Source of the DNA: Armatimonadota bacterium
Lineage (GTDB): Bacteria; Armatimonadota; Fimbriimonadia; Fimbriimonadales; Fimbriimonadaceae
Assembly (NCBI GenBank): GCA_016125185.1
Contig: WGMG01000002.1
Span: forward strand, 186,001-250,000
DNA: 64,000 bases
Direction: 5' to 3'
Below the pieces are notes generated by a model. The model was not told the DNA's origin. It made no database searches and saw only the letters and a list, made by a program, of their open reading frames with translations. Positions within the stretch are counted from its first letter, which is position 1; every line of letters starts with the position of its first letter. The position numbers and the translations under genes are program-made. Of the stretch, positions 1 through 8,273 are shown piece by piece.

Positions 1-2
1 CA

Positions 3-227
3 GAAGACCTGATCTACACGCTGCGCGGCGACCGAGCCCTGCTCGGAATTGGCAAGGAAGAACCCTATATGCCGCTGACGACCAATATCGAGGTTCTCTC
101 CAAGGCTTACCCCGAGAAGGTCTGGCCGGTCGAAACAAGTCGGAATCACCTCTCTTCGCCCGCGTTCACGGAGTATCGAGGCATTCCCACGACCGCGACA
201 GAACCCAATTCTGCTGTCGCAGTTTGA
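3..227 (+). CDS. C-terminal end of an unrecognised protein (5' end outside window)
   Basis: The frame is open from the window edge to a TGA at 225-227 and gives 74 residues ending in SAVAV. The visible part is hydrophilic, with no membrane segment and no motif I recognise. A strong intrinsic terminator follows 18 bases after the stop, which supports this being the real end of a transcribed gene. Its function cannot be judged from this fragment. Confidence 0.6.
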   Translation, partial: EDLIYTLRGDRALLGIGKEEPYMPLTTNIEVLSKAYPEKVWPVETSRNHLSSPAFTEYRGIPTTATEPNSAVAV

Positions 228-245
228 TCCTCGGGGGGTTAAATT

Positions 246-273
246 GGGTCCACGGCGCTGTGGACCCTTTTTT
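246..273 (+). terminator. Intrinsic terminator after the first gene
   Basis: Perfect 8-bp stem GGGTCCAC/GTGGACCC with a 6-base loop, followed directly by six T. It closes the transcript of the gene ending at 227. Confidence 0.9.
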
Positions 274-388
274 CATGTTTGGACCTCGAATCTTGAACTT
301 CGCTCGCCTCGTTGAACATGAATTTGAACCTAATTCGACTTTTTTCTGGCGAATTTGTGGGTAGGCGAACAGATTTGTTTTCCTTTCG

Positions 389-394
389 TATAAT
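389..394 (+). promoter_or_regulatory. TATAAT box six bases before a GTG start (leaderless)
   Basis: TATAAT lies exactly six bases before the GTG at 401, so transcription would begin at or next to the start codon. There is no -35 match at the usual distance and no Shine-Dalgarno sequence. Confidence 0.65.
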
Positions 395-400
395 GGGGTT

Positions 401-799
401 GTGATGCGCTTGGACGGAAACCGGCGATGGATAAGGCTCGCGATTTTGGTCGTGGTCGTCGCCATTTCGGGCTTCACCAGCATCCAAATTCGGATGGCAG
501 TGGCAGTTGGCGTTCTCGGCGGACTGTCCGTTTCTTGGCTGGATCGCGACCGTCCTTCGCTGAGCGATCTGCTCCAGGGCCGCGAGCTCTCGGACCGAGA
601 GCAATTGGCGTTGCGGCGAGTGATGACTTACCAGCGGATCGGTCTTCTGCTCGTCGGCGTCGTCTTTGCGACGTTGCTATGGTTGACGAAGGATTCGCCG
701 ATGTTCCCGATGTTCATCGGGATGGCCGCGTTCTCGATGTCCGAGGGTGCGGTTTCCGTAACCAGATCGGTTTTGGACAGCCACACCCACGCACACTAA
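401..799 (+). CDS. Small membrane protein of unknown function
   Basis: A 132-residue protein. Hydrophobic stretches at about residues 10-45 (possibly two passes), 75-95 and 100-115 suggest three or four membrane spans. The hydrophilic stretch between them (about 47-70) contains an acidic/basic run around DRDRPSLSDLLQGRELSDRE. The C-terminus ends in HTHAH, which might bind metal, but that is only a guess. The GTG at 401 is chosen because a TATAAT box sits six bases upstream; an ATG at 404 is the alternative. It stands alone between a terminator and a 270-base gap. I do not recognise the family. Confidence 0.7.
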   Translation: MMRLDGNRRWIRLAILVVVVAISGFTSIQIRMAVAVGVLGGLSVSWLDRDRPSLSDLLQGRELSDREQLALRRVMTYQRIGLLLVGVVFATLLWLTKDSPMFPMFIGMAAFSMSEGAVSVTRSVLDSHTHAH

Positions 800-1073
800 C
801 ATCATTCCTTTGAAATGATTCCTGCGGGGCGCGTCGGCTCGAACGGATCGAAAATTCAACCCTGGACCACCGACTCCTAATCCGGCGGGCCACCGACGTA
901 CGGGCATCCTGCCCCGCCCCTACGGTTCCGACGCCCATAGGCAAGTTGAGCTTCGCCAAAATTTCAACGCTTTTGTCGCGCTTGGTCATCATTGACACTT
1001 TTTTTGTTCAGGTTTAAGATGGACATGAACGGCCTATGGGGTTGGCTCCGTACTTATAGGCGGGGGTTGACAC
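800..1073. other. Gap with one inverted hairpin repeat, no gene
   Basis: No convincing gene. A GGGC-type hairpin at 901-920 (CGGGCATCCTGCCCC) matches, in reverse orientation, the hairpin repeats at 12076 and 15437. A short stretch around 870-882 resembles a tRNA anticodon loop but does not fold as a tRNA. Confidence 0.4.
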
Positions 1074-1343
1074 GTGCAAGTCATCGACAATTGGGCCATC
1101 GTGAGCGGAGAGGTGCGCGAAGTGCGCGCCGCGGCAGATCATACGACGTTAGTCGTCTACGTTTCGAGCGCAGAAGACTTCGAGGACTTCCCAAATCTGT
1201 TTAACTGGGCTAAAAACAACCTGCTGACCGTCGAGTTACCAGCGGACGCCCACGCGCCCAATATCGGTGCTCATATCTCTTGGCGATTGCGAATCGTGGA
1301 ACCCGGCAGTTCGGAACCCCATCCTTCGTCGCTGGCCGTCTAA
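1074..1343 (+). CDS. Small soluble protein of unknown function
   Basis: An 89-residue protein starting at GTG 1074. It has no signal peptide or membrane segment. The pattern of alternating hydrophobic residues (WAIVSGEVREV, TTLVVYVSS, HISWRLRIV) suggests a small beta barrel, possibly OB-like, but this is inference from sequence texture only. It lies 41 bases before the next gene on the same strand. Codon use matches its neighbours, which is why I regard it as a real gene. Confidence 0.55.
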   Translation: MQVIDNWAIVSGEVREVRAAADHTTLVVYVSSAEDFEDFPNLFNWAKNNLLTVELPADAHAPNIGAHISWRLRIVEPGSSEPHPSSLAV

Positions 1344-1372
1344 GAACCCGCCAATCCGGGCAAAAAAGCGGA

Positions 1373-1378
1373 TAACCT
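1373..1378 (+). promoter_or_regulatory. TAACCT box six bases before a GTG start (leaderless)
   Basis: TANNNT hexamer at exactly the six-base spacing from the GTG at 1385, as in several other genes here. No ribosome binding site is visible. Confidence 0.5.
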
Positions 1379-1384
1379 ATTAGG

Positions 1385-3352
1385 GTGTTCGCTTTCTTGT
1401 TCGCCGCCGCTCTTCAGAGCCCCGACCTGACCCTTTCCCGTGGAGCGGAACTGACGGGACCATTCGCAGGGGTTCAGCAGCGCTATTGGGATGTGTCAGA
1501 GGCCGAAATCGACGGCAGCGCGCCAGAAAGCTCGATTCCGAATCTATTCGCACTCACGGGAAGCGCCCAACGGAAGGTGCTGTTGCGTTTCGGAAGCCTC
1601 GACTTGGCGACGATTCGCAACAGCAAGATTGTGGATGGCACGCTGGTGCTTGGCATCGTCGACAAGGACCATGCACACCTGAAAGCCGTCAAAGTGGTGA
1701 AGCGGCCGTGGATGACCCCAGGAGTGAACGTGCTGGTCTCTCAGATTCGCCAGCCCGAACCGCAAAAGACGAAGGACGGCAAGATCATCACGCCGTTTGC
1801 ACCGGGCGTGAACTGGACCAAAGCTGGAGGCGACACGGCAAATTGGCAGTCTCCCGGAGCTTCGGCGACGAGCGATGCTGAGGCCGTCGACGCCAAGATC
1901 GATATCGTCGGCGACACGATTCGAGTCTCAAATCTTGGCCCAACGCTTCAATACTGGAAGACGCACGAGGGTGACAATTTCGGTTTCCTCTTGGAGTTTT
2001 CCGACGAGACCGGCCTTTACAGTTCGTTTGCCCCCGAAATGCGCCCCTCGCTTGAGATCAAGCTGGCAAGCGCCGAGGTGAAGGACCCGCATTTCTGGGT
2101 CTCACACGAGGGCAATTCGGTTTCTCTCCACTCCACCGAGCCGATCAACAGTTTGGAAGTCTATCGAGGAGTCGAGAAGGTGTCTTCCGACAAGGCGACG
2201 ACTGTCCAGATCGCCACGGACAACCCTTCGAAAGATCCTCGTGGACGCCTGACCAAGTTGGTTGCGTCGTTCGACGACCCGTCGATCCCGCAGGAAGTAG
2301 TGACCATCGACCCGACTGCGCCGTGGGTCAATCTGACGCCGCACAAGCAGCGAATCTGGAATCGATGGACCATCGATCAGAGCTATTACAGCTTCGCCCG
2401 GTACGGTGCACAGAAGTACGTAAACGGTCAAGGTGAGCAGGACGGTGCCTGGCCGCCGGTTCCGGGCGTCGAAGCCTTTGCCAACGACTCTCACCGCATG
2501 GACACAATGTTCCTACCTGGCCTGCCGATGCCTTTGCGGACGACCCGTAACCCGCTAAACCGTCAAATGGTGAATGTGGAGAGCGGTCCGCTTTCGATGG
2601 GGCAAGTCGATTTCTTGGTCAATGGGACTCCTCAGTATCCAAAAGTCATTCTCGCCAAGCTGACCAACTATGATGGTAGGCCGCTGGTCGATGCTAGCGT
2701 GAAGATGACGACATCGGGAAGCGAAACCACCGACTTGAAATCCGACAAGAATGGCACGATCCTCATCAGCAAGCTACCACTTGGTGCGGTCGGGGACATC
2801 AAATTCACTGTCACAACCAACGGTCGAACCTCTACACTCACAACTCCCGCCACGACCTTTTCGGACATCTTTGCACGGGGAACCAAATCGGCGGGAACGA
2901 TGGATATGCCGTTCAACCTCCCGCTGTGGCCGATCGCCGATGACACGAACCTGGTGGCGAGCAAACCTGTTTCGGACAGTGCAAACTCCTTCCCCGCTCA
3001 ATTGGTGGCGCTGGTCGATGACAACCCGGATACGACCTACACCCTTCCTGCAAATGGATGGGTGCAGGTAGACCTCGGGCGTGACCGAACGGTCGGCGAA
3101 ATCGTGTTTCAAGGTGAAGTGCCGAAGCAGTTTCGTGTCCTCGTCTTTGGGACGACGGACAAGCCGGACGACGCAGACTGGTGGATCGATGAAGTGAATT
3201 CAGAGCGGTTCCGAACCGAGTACGAAGTCGAGGGCGACCTAACTTATCGCCCATCACCAAACTCGGCACGCTATATCCGCATTCAGAATCTTACGGATAA
3301 GCCAGCGACGCTGAAAGGCATCAAGGTCTTCGCCGCAAAACGACCAGATTAA
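1385..3352 (+). CDS. Large secreted protein with C-terminal discoidin-like domain
   Basis: A 655-residue protein with a short hydrophobic N-terminus (FAFLFAAAL, probable signal peptide). The centre is beta-rich and not recognised. Residues about 430-490 resemble a carboxypeptidase-regulatory or Ig-like repeat (GRPLVDASVKMTT ... DLKSDKNGTI). The last ~125 residues look like an F5/8 type C (discoidin) domain: GWVQVDLGRDRTVGEIVFQG followed by ARYIRIQNLTDKPATLKGIKVF. Such domains usually bind carbohydrate or surfaces. The GTG start is supported by the TAACCT box. Its stop overlaps by four bases the stop of the convergent lipoprotein gene. The biological role is unknown. Confidence 0.75.
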   Translation: MFAFLFAAALQSPDLTLSRGAELTGPFAGVQQRYWDVSEAEIDGSAPESSIPNLFALTGSAQRKVLLRFGSLDLATIRNSKIVDGTLVLGIVDKDHAHLKAVKVVKRPWMTPGVNVLVSQIRQPEPQKTKDGKIITPFAPGVNWTKAGGDTANWQSPGASATSDAEAVDAKIDIVGDTIRVSNLGPTLQYWKTHEGDNFGFLLEFSDETGLYSSFAPEMRPSLEIKLASAEVKDPHFWVSHEGNSVSLHSTEPINSLEVYRGVEKVSSDKATTVQIATDNPSKDPRGRLTKLVASFDDPSIPQEVVTIDPTAPWVNLTPHKQRIWNRWTIDQSYYSFARYGAQKYVNGQGEQDGAWPPVPGVEAFANDSHRMDTMFLPGLPMPLRTTRNPLNRQMVNVESGPLSMGQVDFLVNGTPQYPKVILAKLTNYDGRPLVDASVKMTTSGSETTDLKSDKNGTILISKLPLGAVGDIKFTVTTNGRTSTLTTPATTFSDIFARGTKSAGTMDMPFNLPLWPIADDTNLVASKPVSDSANSFPAQLVALVDDNPDTTYTLPANGWVQVDLGRDRTVGEIVFQGEVPKQFRVLVFGTTDKPDDADWWIDEVNSERFRTEYEVEGDLTYRPSPNSARYIRIQNLTDKPATLKGIKVFAAKRPD

Positions 3353-4458
3353 CTTGAAGTCTTCGGTCCGAGGGTTGGAGGCATGTTCTTGTCCTTGCCT
3401 CCCTTCGATTCGGGAACCTGGATGCCCATCTTCTTGGCTTCGTCAGGGGTTAAGACATTGATCTTTGCGGTTGGCACCTTTGGATCGAGGTCGGCCTTCG
3501 TCAACGGTCGGTCACTCTTCAGGGTCGTAATCTGCAAGGAAACCTGGGTCTTCTTTTTGGGATCGTAAATGTCGGCATTGAACCCGGCGGGAAGCATCAT
3601 ATGAGGCTCGTAAATGACCTCATACCGACGCTTCGGCTCGTTTGGCGACTCCATCACAATCCGCTTAAACTTTCCTTGGTCGGATGCTCGATCTTCGACG
3701 TTAACCTTCCAATTGGCTTTGCTTGCGGCACTGATGAGGTCTGTGAAGGGTCGGTCTTTCGTACCAATTGCCATCGTGATGTACTGAATTGAGTCGGTTA
3801 CCCATCCCTTGAGGACATCGGGATTAGGCTGGGGCCGCCCCTCGACATACTTGTCCTTGATGAGGGTCCCGTACTTGCCGTCCTTCATCTTCGTGACGAT
3901 ATAAGTCTCGAAGTACCCTTGATTCTTGGGAAAATTGGCGTAGCGCACCAAATAGTTATTCTCGTCGGCCACGACCGTCGCCAACTTGTTGACAAAACCA
4001 GTACCCGACGGAAGCTTCGCGCCCAATTGAAACTCCATCTTGCTGTCTCGAAGAGACTTCATCGTGGAATCAAGCTGGGTCGCCACATTCATTGCGTCCA
4101 TCTTTCCGGCCGCACCCTGGTCGCCGCTCATCTTCTGAACATCGACCACCGGCTTCTCGGGCGGCTTATGGCTCTTAACGTCGGCCGTATGGGGGGGAGG
4201 TGCCGGCGTTTTCGTTCCATCCTTCTTGGTACCGCTTTCCGCTACCGCCGGACCGTTGTTGGAGGCTTCGTTCGAAGCTGGATTATTAGCGCTATTCCCC
4301 TCAGCCGTGTTGGTCGAGTTGGTGTCACTAGAGTTCGCCGTCGTGGATGACGAATTCGCGGCTGAGCTTCCTCCGCCATTACAACCAGAGATTCCAACGA
4401 TCGCGAGGGCGGCAACTAACCCTCCAAGCAAGCCAAACTTCAATCTCATTTTCTTCAT
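3349..4458 (-). CDS. Lipoprotein, LolA-like domain (tentative), coupled to GH57 gene
   Basis: A 369-residue protein starting MKKMRLKFGLLGG, with a lipobox ending ISGC at about residue 26. A long Ser/Asn/Thr-rich and then Pro/Lys-rich linker follows (to about residue 100). The globular part (about 115-340) has the alternating strands of LolA or DUF2092-like lipoprotein-carrier folds; this assignment is tentative. The ATG at 4458 overlaps the TGA of the upstream branching-enzyme gene (ATGA), so the two are translated together. The longer reading with 12 extra residues would lie inside the upstream gene and is rejected. The link between a cytoplasmic glucan enzyme and an exported lipoprotein is not explained. 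Confidence 0.7.
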   Translation of the reverse strand: MKKMRLKFGLLGGLVAALAIVGISGCNGGGSSAANSSSTTANSSDTNSTNTAEGNSANNPASNEASNNGPAVAESGTKKDGTKTPAPPPHTADVKSHKPPEKPVVDVQKMSGDQGAAGKMDAMNVATQLDSTMKSLRDSKMEFQLGAKLPSGTGFVNKLATVVADENNYLVRYANFPKNQGYFETYIVTKMKDGKYGTLIKDKYVEGRPQPNPDVLKGWVTDSIQYITMAIGTKDRPFTDLISAASKANWKVNVEDRASDQGKFKRIVMESPNEPKRRYEVIYEPHMMLPAGFNADIYDPKKKTQVSLQITTLKSDRPLTKADLDPKVPTAKINVLTPDEAKKMGIQVPESKGGKDKNMPPTLGPKTSS

Positions 4459-6158
4459 TGTATCGCAGAAGTTGCCTCCGGGTTGTTCGCCCACATGCTG
4501 AGATCGAGTTCAGCGAAGGGCGCATCCTTTTCTTGGCACTCTTTGAGGAACGCTTCTTCCTTGGTGGAAAGTTTCCCACCTCCGTTCACCTGTTGGGCCA
4601 TGCCGTACAGGGCCAAGAACCGATCGATGTGATCCGAGAAGCGAATTTCGGCGTAGTCCCGAGCGGCAAAAGTCGAAATCAGGAACTGCCAGTCGCTTGC
4701 TTCGGCGAGTAGCAACTCCCTAGCGGCTTGGGTGATGATCTCCTTTGCCGGGCCATCGGCCCAGTCGCGGCACATTTGACGAAGCTTCCTTTCGCAGTCA
4801 TAAAGCTTTGCCCAAGTCCAATGGTTATCCTCGTTCAGCCAAATGTAGTGGTAGCCGCCTTCACCCCAAGAGCCTTCGGGGAGGGTGATCAGGTGCTTGG
4901 CAGGCTCCTCGTCCAGCACGTCGCCGCCGCTGACCATTTCAACTTCGCCATCATGATGCAGAAGGCGGCCAAGTTCATAAAGGAACTCTGGACCTTCCCA
5001 CCACCAGTGGCCAAAGAGCTCGGTATCGTACATGGCGACTACCGTTCCGGTTCGGTCGGCGAGGCCTTTGTAATGAGCCAGCGTGCCCTTGAGCACGTTC
5101 ACCATGTCGGCGGCGTGGTCTTGAATCTTCTCGAAGGCACGGTAAGGATCGTAAGGCTGCTTTTGGCCAAGGTCGGACTTGTGTTCGCTGATGCGCCAGT
5201 ACTTGTGGCGACCGGGATAAAGCTGCTTGTGGAACTCTAAATAGCTGGGATCGCCGGGGTAACCGACGTCGCCGGACCAGACTTTGACGGTGGTTTCGGG
5301 ATCGCGGGCGAAGCAAACCACGCCGTTGGGGAGCATGTAGTGCTCGTACTCGCTTCGGTATTCGGCAGGTGGGGTGAAGTACTTGCTGCTCCGGGCAAAC
5401 ATCTCGGCGAGTTGGGGGAACTTCGCTCCGTACGTGCCGATGGGGTGACCACCGCGGATCATGTGCGAGTCGACAAAGAAGTATTCGATTCCCTCGTCCT
5501 TGAGAATCTCTTCGGTACCCATACGCTGCCACGGAATCTCTCCATCGCCGACCGGCGCTTTCCAATCGTAGCGGGGGCGGTAAGCGCACTCGGGGAGCCA
5601 GATTCCACGCGGTTGACGACCGAAATGCTTTTTGTAGGTTTCGACTCCCAGACGAACCTGGGCCTTACAGCTTTCGTCGGTCCCGAGAAGCGGTTGGTAG
5701 CCATGCGTGGCACCGCTGGTGATGACTTCGATGGAGCCTTCTTCCTGGAAATAGCGGAAGCCGCCGACGATTGATTTGTCCCAGCGATTGACGAATTGGT
5801 CGAGTTGCTTTTCGTACTGTCCGACCCAAAAATGGGCCAGACCCTCCATCCACATTGGGCCCTCGCGGCGAAAGTTCCGAGCGTCGAACTTGGCGGCGTC
5901 GACCTTCTCCTGCACGTATTCGACCAAGCCGGCCTTGAAAGACGGGTCCTCGAGCTGTTCGGCGAGGATGGGCGTGACATTGACCGTCCATCGCGGTCGG
6001 ATTCCTTCCTGCAGCAAGCGGTCAAGAGCGTGGAGTAGCGGCAGATAGCACTCGATCGCGCTTTCGTGAATCCAGTCTGTTCCGTGAGGGCTCTTTCCGT
6101 GACTCAACACGTAAGGCATGTGTGAGTGAAGACAGAGCAGGAACCGGCCAACGGGCAT
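4455..6158 (-). CDS. GH57 1,4-alpha-glucan branching enzyme
   Basis: A 567-residue protein of glycoside hydrolase family 57, most like the bacterial branching enzymes. It would transfer alpha-1,4 glucan segments to alpha-1,6 branches in glycogen synthesis in the cytoplasm. Visible motifs are the N-terminal HSHMPYV (substrate/His region), the nucleophile region GIWLPECAYRP with E190, and the acid/base region YDTELFGHWWWEG with D378. An EGSWGEGGYHYIWLNE segment lies in the C-terminal helical part. There is no signal peptide and the length is normal for the group. A TAATGT box lies six bases before the ATG. It is first in a two-gene operon with the lipoprotein. Confidence 0.9.
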   Translation of the reverse strand: MPVGRFLLCLHSHMPYVLSHGKSPHGTDWIHESAIECYLPLLHALDRLLQEGIRPRWTVNVTPILAEQLEDPSFKAGLVEYVQEKVDAAKFDARNFRREGPMWMEGLAHFWVGQYEKQLDQFVNRWDKSIVGGFRYFQEEGSIEVITSGATHGYQPLLGTDESCKAQVRLGVETYKKHFGRQPRGIWLPECAYRPRYDWKAPVGDGEIPWQRMGTEEILKDEGIEYFFVDSHMIRGGHPIGTYGAKFPQLAEMFARSSKYFTPPAEYRSEYEHYMLPNGVVCFARDPETTVKVWSGDVGYPGDPSYLEFHKQLYPGRHKYWRISEHKSDLGQKQPYDPYRAFEKIQDHAADMVNVLKGTLAHYKGLADRTGTVVAMYDTELFGHWWWEGPEFLYELGRLLHHDGEVEMVSGGDVLDEEPAKHLITLPEGSWGEGGYHYIWLNEDNHWTWAKLYDCERKLRQMCRDWADGPAKEIITQAARELLLAEASDWQFLISTFAARDYAEIRFSDHIDRFLALYGMAQQVNGGGKLSTKEEAFLKECQEKDAPFAELDLSMWANNPEATSAIQ

Positions 6159-6164
6159 ATGAGT

Positions 6165-6170
6165 ACATTA
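6165..6170 (-). promoter_or_regulatory. TAATGT box six bases before the GH57 start
   Basis: On the minus strand TAATGT, six bases (ACTCAT), then the ATG at 6158. No Shine-Dalgarno sequence is present, so the operon mRNA is probably leaderless. Confidence 0.5.
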
Positions 6171-6241
6171 TGCGCCTGGGAATTTGAGTGGGGCCTGCTT
6201 TACTAAAAATTTGCCAGGTTCGAAGAAATTTGTGATATCAA

Positions 6242-7216
6242 GTGACTACAGTCATGATCGTTTCAACCCTGTTGATGGCGGCGCACTTATTGTCTCGGCA
6301 AAGTGTCCTCAACCTACCGATCATCCGCTTTGCTGGATATGATGGCGAGGCTTATGAGTTCAAATTGCTACGGCAACAGGTCGAAAAAATCCAGGAGTGG
6401 GCCCCTGGCCAAGGGCAGGAGCTAAGCGGCCAATCGGTGGCGATGACCGACGGGGTCAACGCAACCGCCGTCTTTGATGTCACATACCGCCCAATTGCCA
6501 TCGTGATGGCTCGTCGGCAATTGGCCGAGCTTTTTATGCGGAATGGAGAACATCAGTACCATCTATACGAGCTTCCGCAACTTTTGCAAAATGAAATCCG
6601 GGATGGAATTATTGGTAAACACCCAAAGGCCCTAGTTCCCGATGGCCTGACCTTAAGCTTCATAATCAGATTTCAGACAAAGCTCCCGGAAGATACCGGT
6701 TCGACCATGAGGTTTTATGGCGAACCAGTGACAAAGTTCTCGACACCCAGCGACGAAAGTATTGCTCAGGCCATGGACAACATGGGAGGAAGGTTTAGCG
6801 GAGGCACCAGTGGCATCCGGCCCACCGTCAAAGTCTATGTCGAGCATCCCGAGGCCTATGCCCGACATGCGGCGCTCATTCCTAGTCTGCTCAAAATGGG
6901 GGATCAATGGGCCAAGAAAGAACTTAACGACTTGAACAACCGCCTGTTCCAGTATTTCGAAGCTCAACAGACAACGGGCGAATACGGCAAAATCTTTCAT
7001 AGTCGCGACGTTAACGAGCTATCCCGCGCGGATCCCAAGACCTTCGAAGAGCTCCTGCAAGGAATTCATGCTTCCAACTCCGACGATCCGCAGACCGCCG
7101 ACGACGTCCGACGTACCTTTCTCCATGTCCAACTTCAACACTCCTCGCAACTGACCATTAATTACTTGATCGATGGGGCTACCGACCAAATTGATCTCCC
7201 CGGGCTGAATGATTGA
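6242..7216 (+). CDS. Unknown secreted protein, first of a paralogous pair
   Basis: A 324-residue protein with an N-terminal hydrophobic segment (MIVSTLLMAAHLL), probably a signal peptide. I do not recognise the family. It is a distant paralogue of the next gene: both have a TYxPxAIxxA block followed about 30 residues later by a leucine-rich helix and a KxP...LSFxI strand, then a (K)V(Y/F)(V/I)E(H/G)P block before a long helix. The GTG at 6242 and the ATG at 6254 are both possible starts; neither has a ribosome site. It is 34 bases upstream of its paralogue, so the two form an operon. Confidence 0.65.
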   Translation: MTTVMIVSTLLMAAHLLSRQSVLNLPIIRFAGYDGEAYEFKLLRQQVEKIQEWAPGQGQELSGQSVAMTDGVNATAVFDVTYRPIAIVMARRQLAELFMRNGEHQYHLYELPQLLQNEIRDGIIGKHPKALVPDGLTLSFIIRFQTKLPEDTGSTMRFYGEPVTKFSTPSDESIAQAMDNMGGRFSGGTSGIRPTVKVYVEHPEAYARHAALIPSLLKMGDQWAKKELNDLNNRLFQYFEAQQTTGEYGKIFHSRDVNELSRADPKTFEELLQGIHASNSDDPQTADDVRRTFLHVQLQHSSQLTINYLIDGATDQIDLPGLND

Positions 7217-7250
7217 GGAACATGTCTTCGACCTCTGAAGTCGAGTGAAT

Positions 7251-8252
7251 ATGCCCTGGATGACGATTGTTTCACTCTATTTGCTACAGCCGTCGCAGAA
7301 TTCCCAGAGCGAAGATTTTTCCAAGCCAATTGCGGTGTTAGCTGGTCGCCCAATGGGCATTGCAAACTGGGACGTCTTTCGAAAAGGCCTGCTGTCCGAG
7401 ATGAATGCCGCCGGAGCCGACCGACATTCCAACCCGTATGTGAGCAGTGGAGGCGGTCTCTTCTTCATGAACCAGAGTGAAGTGAACCTCTACGTAGACC
7501 ACACCTACGTGCCACTCGCTATCCTCCGCGCCAAAGAGTCATTCCTTTCCCTTTTCGAGGGCGACGGCATCCGCGGGGTCCATGCTTTCTCCAAGTTTTC
7601 CACGCTGCTTTACGACGGCCTTCACGACGAGATCGTCCGCAAATATCCTTCCTACGGATTGCCTAAAGACTTTGTCGTTTCGTTCACCATCATTCCCCAG
7701 ATTGAAGCGATCTTTCGCGAGGGGGATGTGACGGTGGATTTGCTATCGACTGCTCCAGAGCCCCAAACTCGGGCGGCCCTGGCCGATTCGCCGTTGTACA
7801 AAGAGGGAACCGACCGGGCTATTTCCAATCGGCTTCGCGATCAGACTCTCCAATCGATTCCCGAGACAAAATTCTTCATTGAGGGGCCCCACCACGGAAG
7901 ACTCATTTCGAGTCTATTCATGGCATCCATGAAAAGATTCGATGAATGGCGGTTTGGACAGGCGGCCAAAGATGACGCTCGAATGTGGAATGCGGCCACC
8001 AAGATGAACGGCTTCTCCGACATTGTCAAGGTGTGTTCCTGTCAAACCTTTGCCCAGCTTCAGGCGGCCTCGCCGGAGGAGGCTAACCACCTCTACCAAA
8101 TCCTTCAGAAGGACTACCTGCTCTTGGGGCTTCATGCGCCAGACGAAGTGAACACCTATCTCCCTTCAGCGAGGCTGGAAGGAACCTTTAGGATCAAGGC
8201 TTTCTTTGCATTGCCCGATGGCACCATCGGCTCTGTCGATTATCCGACCTAA
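7251..8252 (+). CDS. Unknown secreted protein, second of a paralogous pair
   Basis: About 333 residues, starting at the ATG 7251 (a GTG at 7245 in the same frame is possible). A hydrophobic N-terminus (MTIVSLYLL) is followed by a Ser/Gln-rich stretch, suggesting export. It matches the upstream gene in TYVPLAILRAK, in the LPKDFVVSFTIIPQIE strand and in KFFIEGP before a long helix. It also has two cysteines (CSC around residue 262) that the paralogue lacks. No enzymatic motif is visible. Duplication and joint retention suggest a two-component complex, but this is inference. Confidence 0.65.
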   Translation: MPWMTIVSLYLLQPSQNSQSEDFSKPIAVLAGRPMGIANWDVFRKGLLSEMNAAGADRHSNPYVSSGGGLFFMNQSEVNLYVDHTYVPLAILRAKESFLSLFEGDGIRGVHAFSKFSTLLYDGLHDEIVRKYPSYGLPKDFVVSFTIIPQIEAIFREGDVTVDLLSTAPEPQTRAALADSPLYKEGTDRAISNRLRDQTLQSIPETKFFIEGPHHGRLISSLFMASMKRFDEWRFGQAAKDDARMWNAATKMNGFSDIVKVCSCQTFAQLQAASPEEANHLYQILQKDYLLLGLHAPDEVNTYLPSARLEGTFRIKAFFALPDGTIGSVDYPT

Positions 8253-8261
8253 GTGTTCGCG

Positions 8262-8267
8262 TAATAT
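8262..8267 (+). promoter_or_regulatory. TAATAT box six bases before the nitroreductase start
   Basis: TAATAT, then TGGGGC, then the ATG at 8274. It has the same geometry as the other leaderless candidates. Confidence 0.5.
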
Positions 8268-8273
8268 TGGGGC

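Noticed and set aside
840-925. A tRNA-like stretch with a CTCCTAA anticodon-like loop and a 7-bp GCGGGGC/GCCCCGC pair around it
   Set aside because: The anticodon stem does not pair properly, no T-arm with GTTCGAAT fits at the right place, and the flanking pair is explained by the GGGC hairpin repeat.
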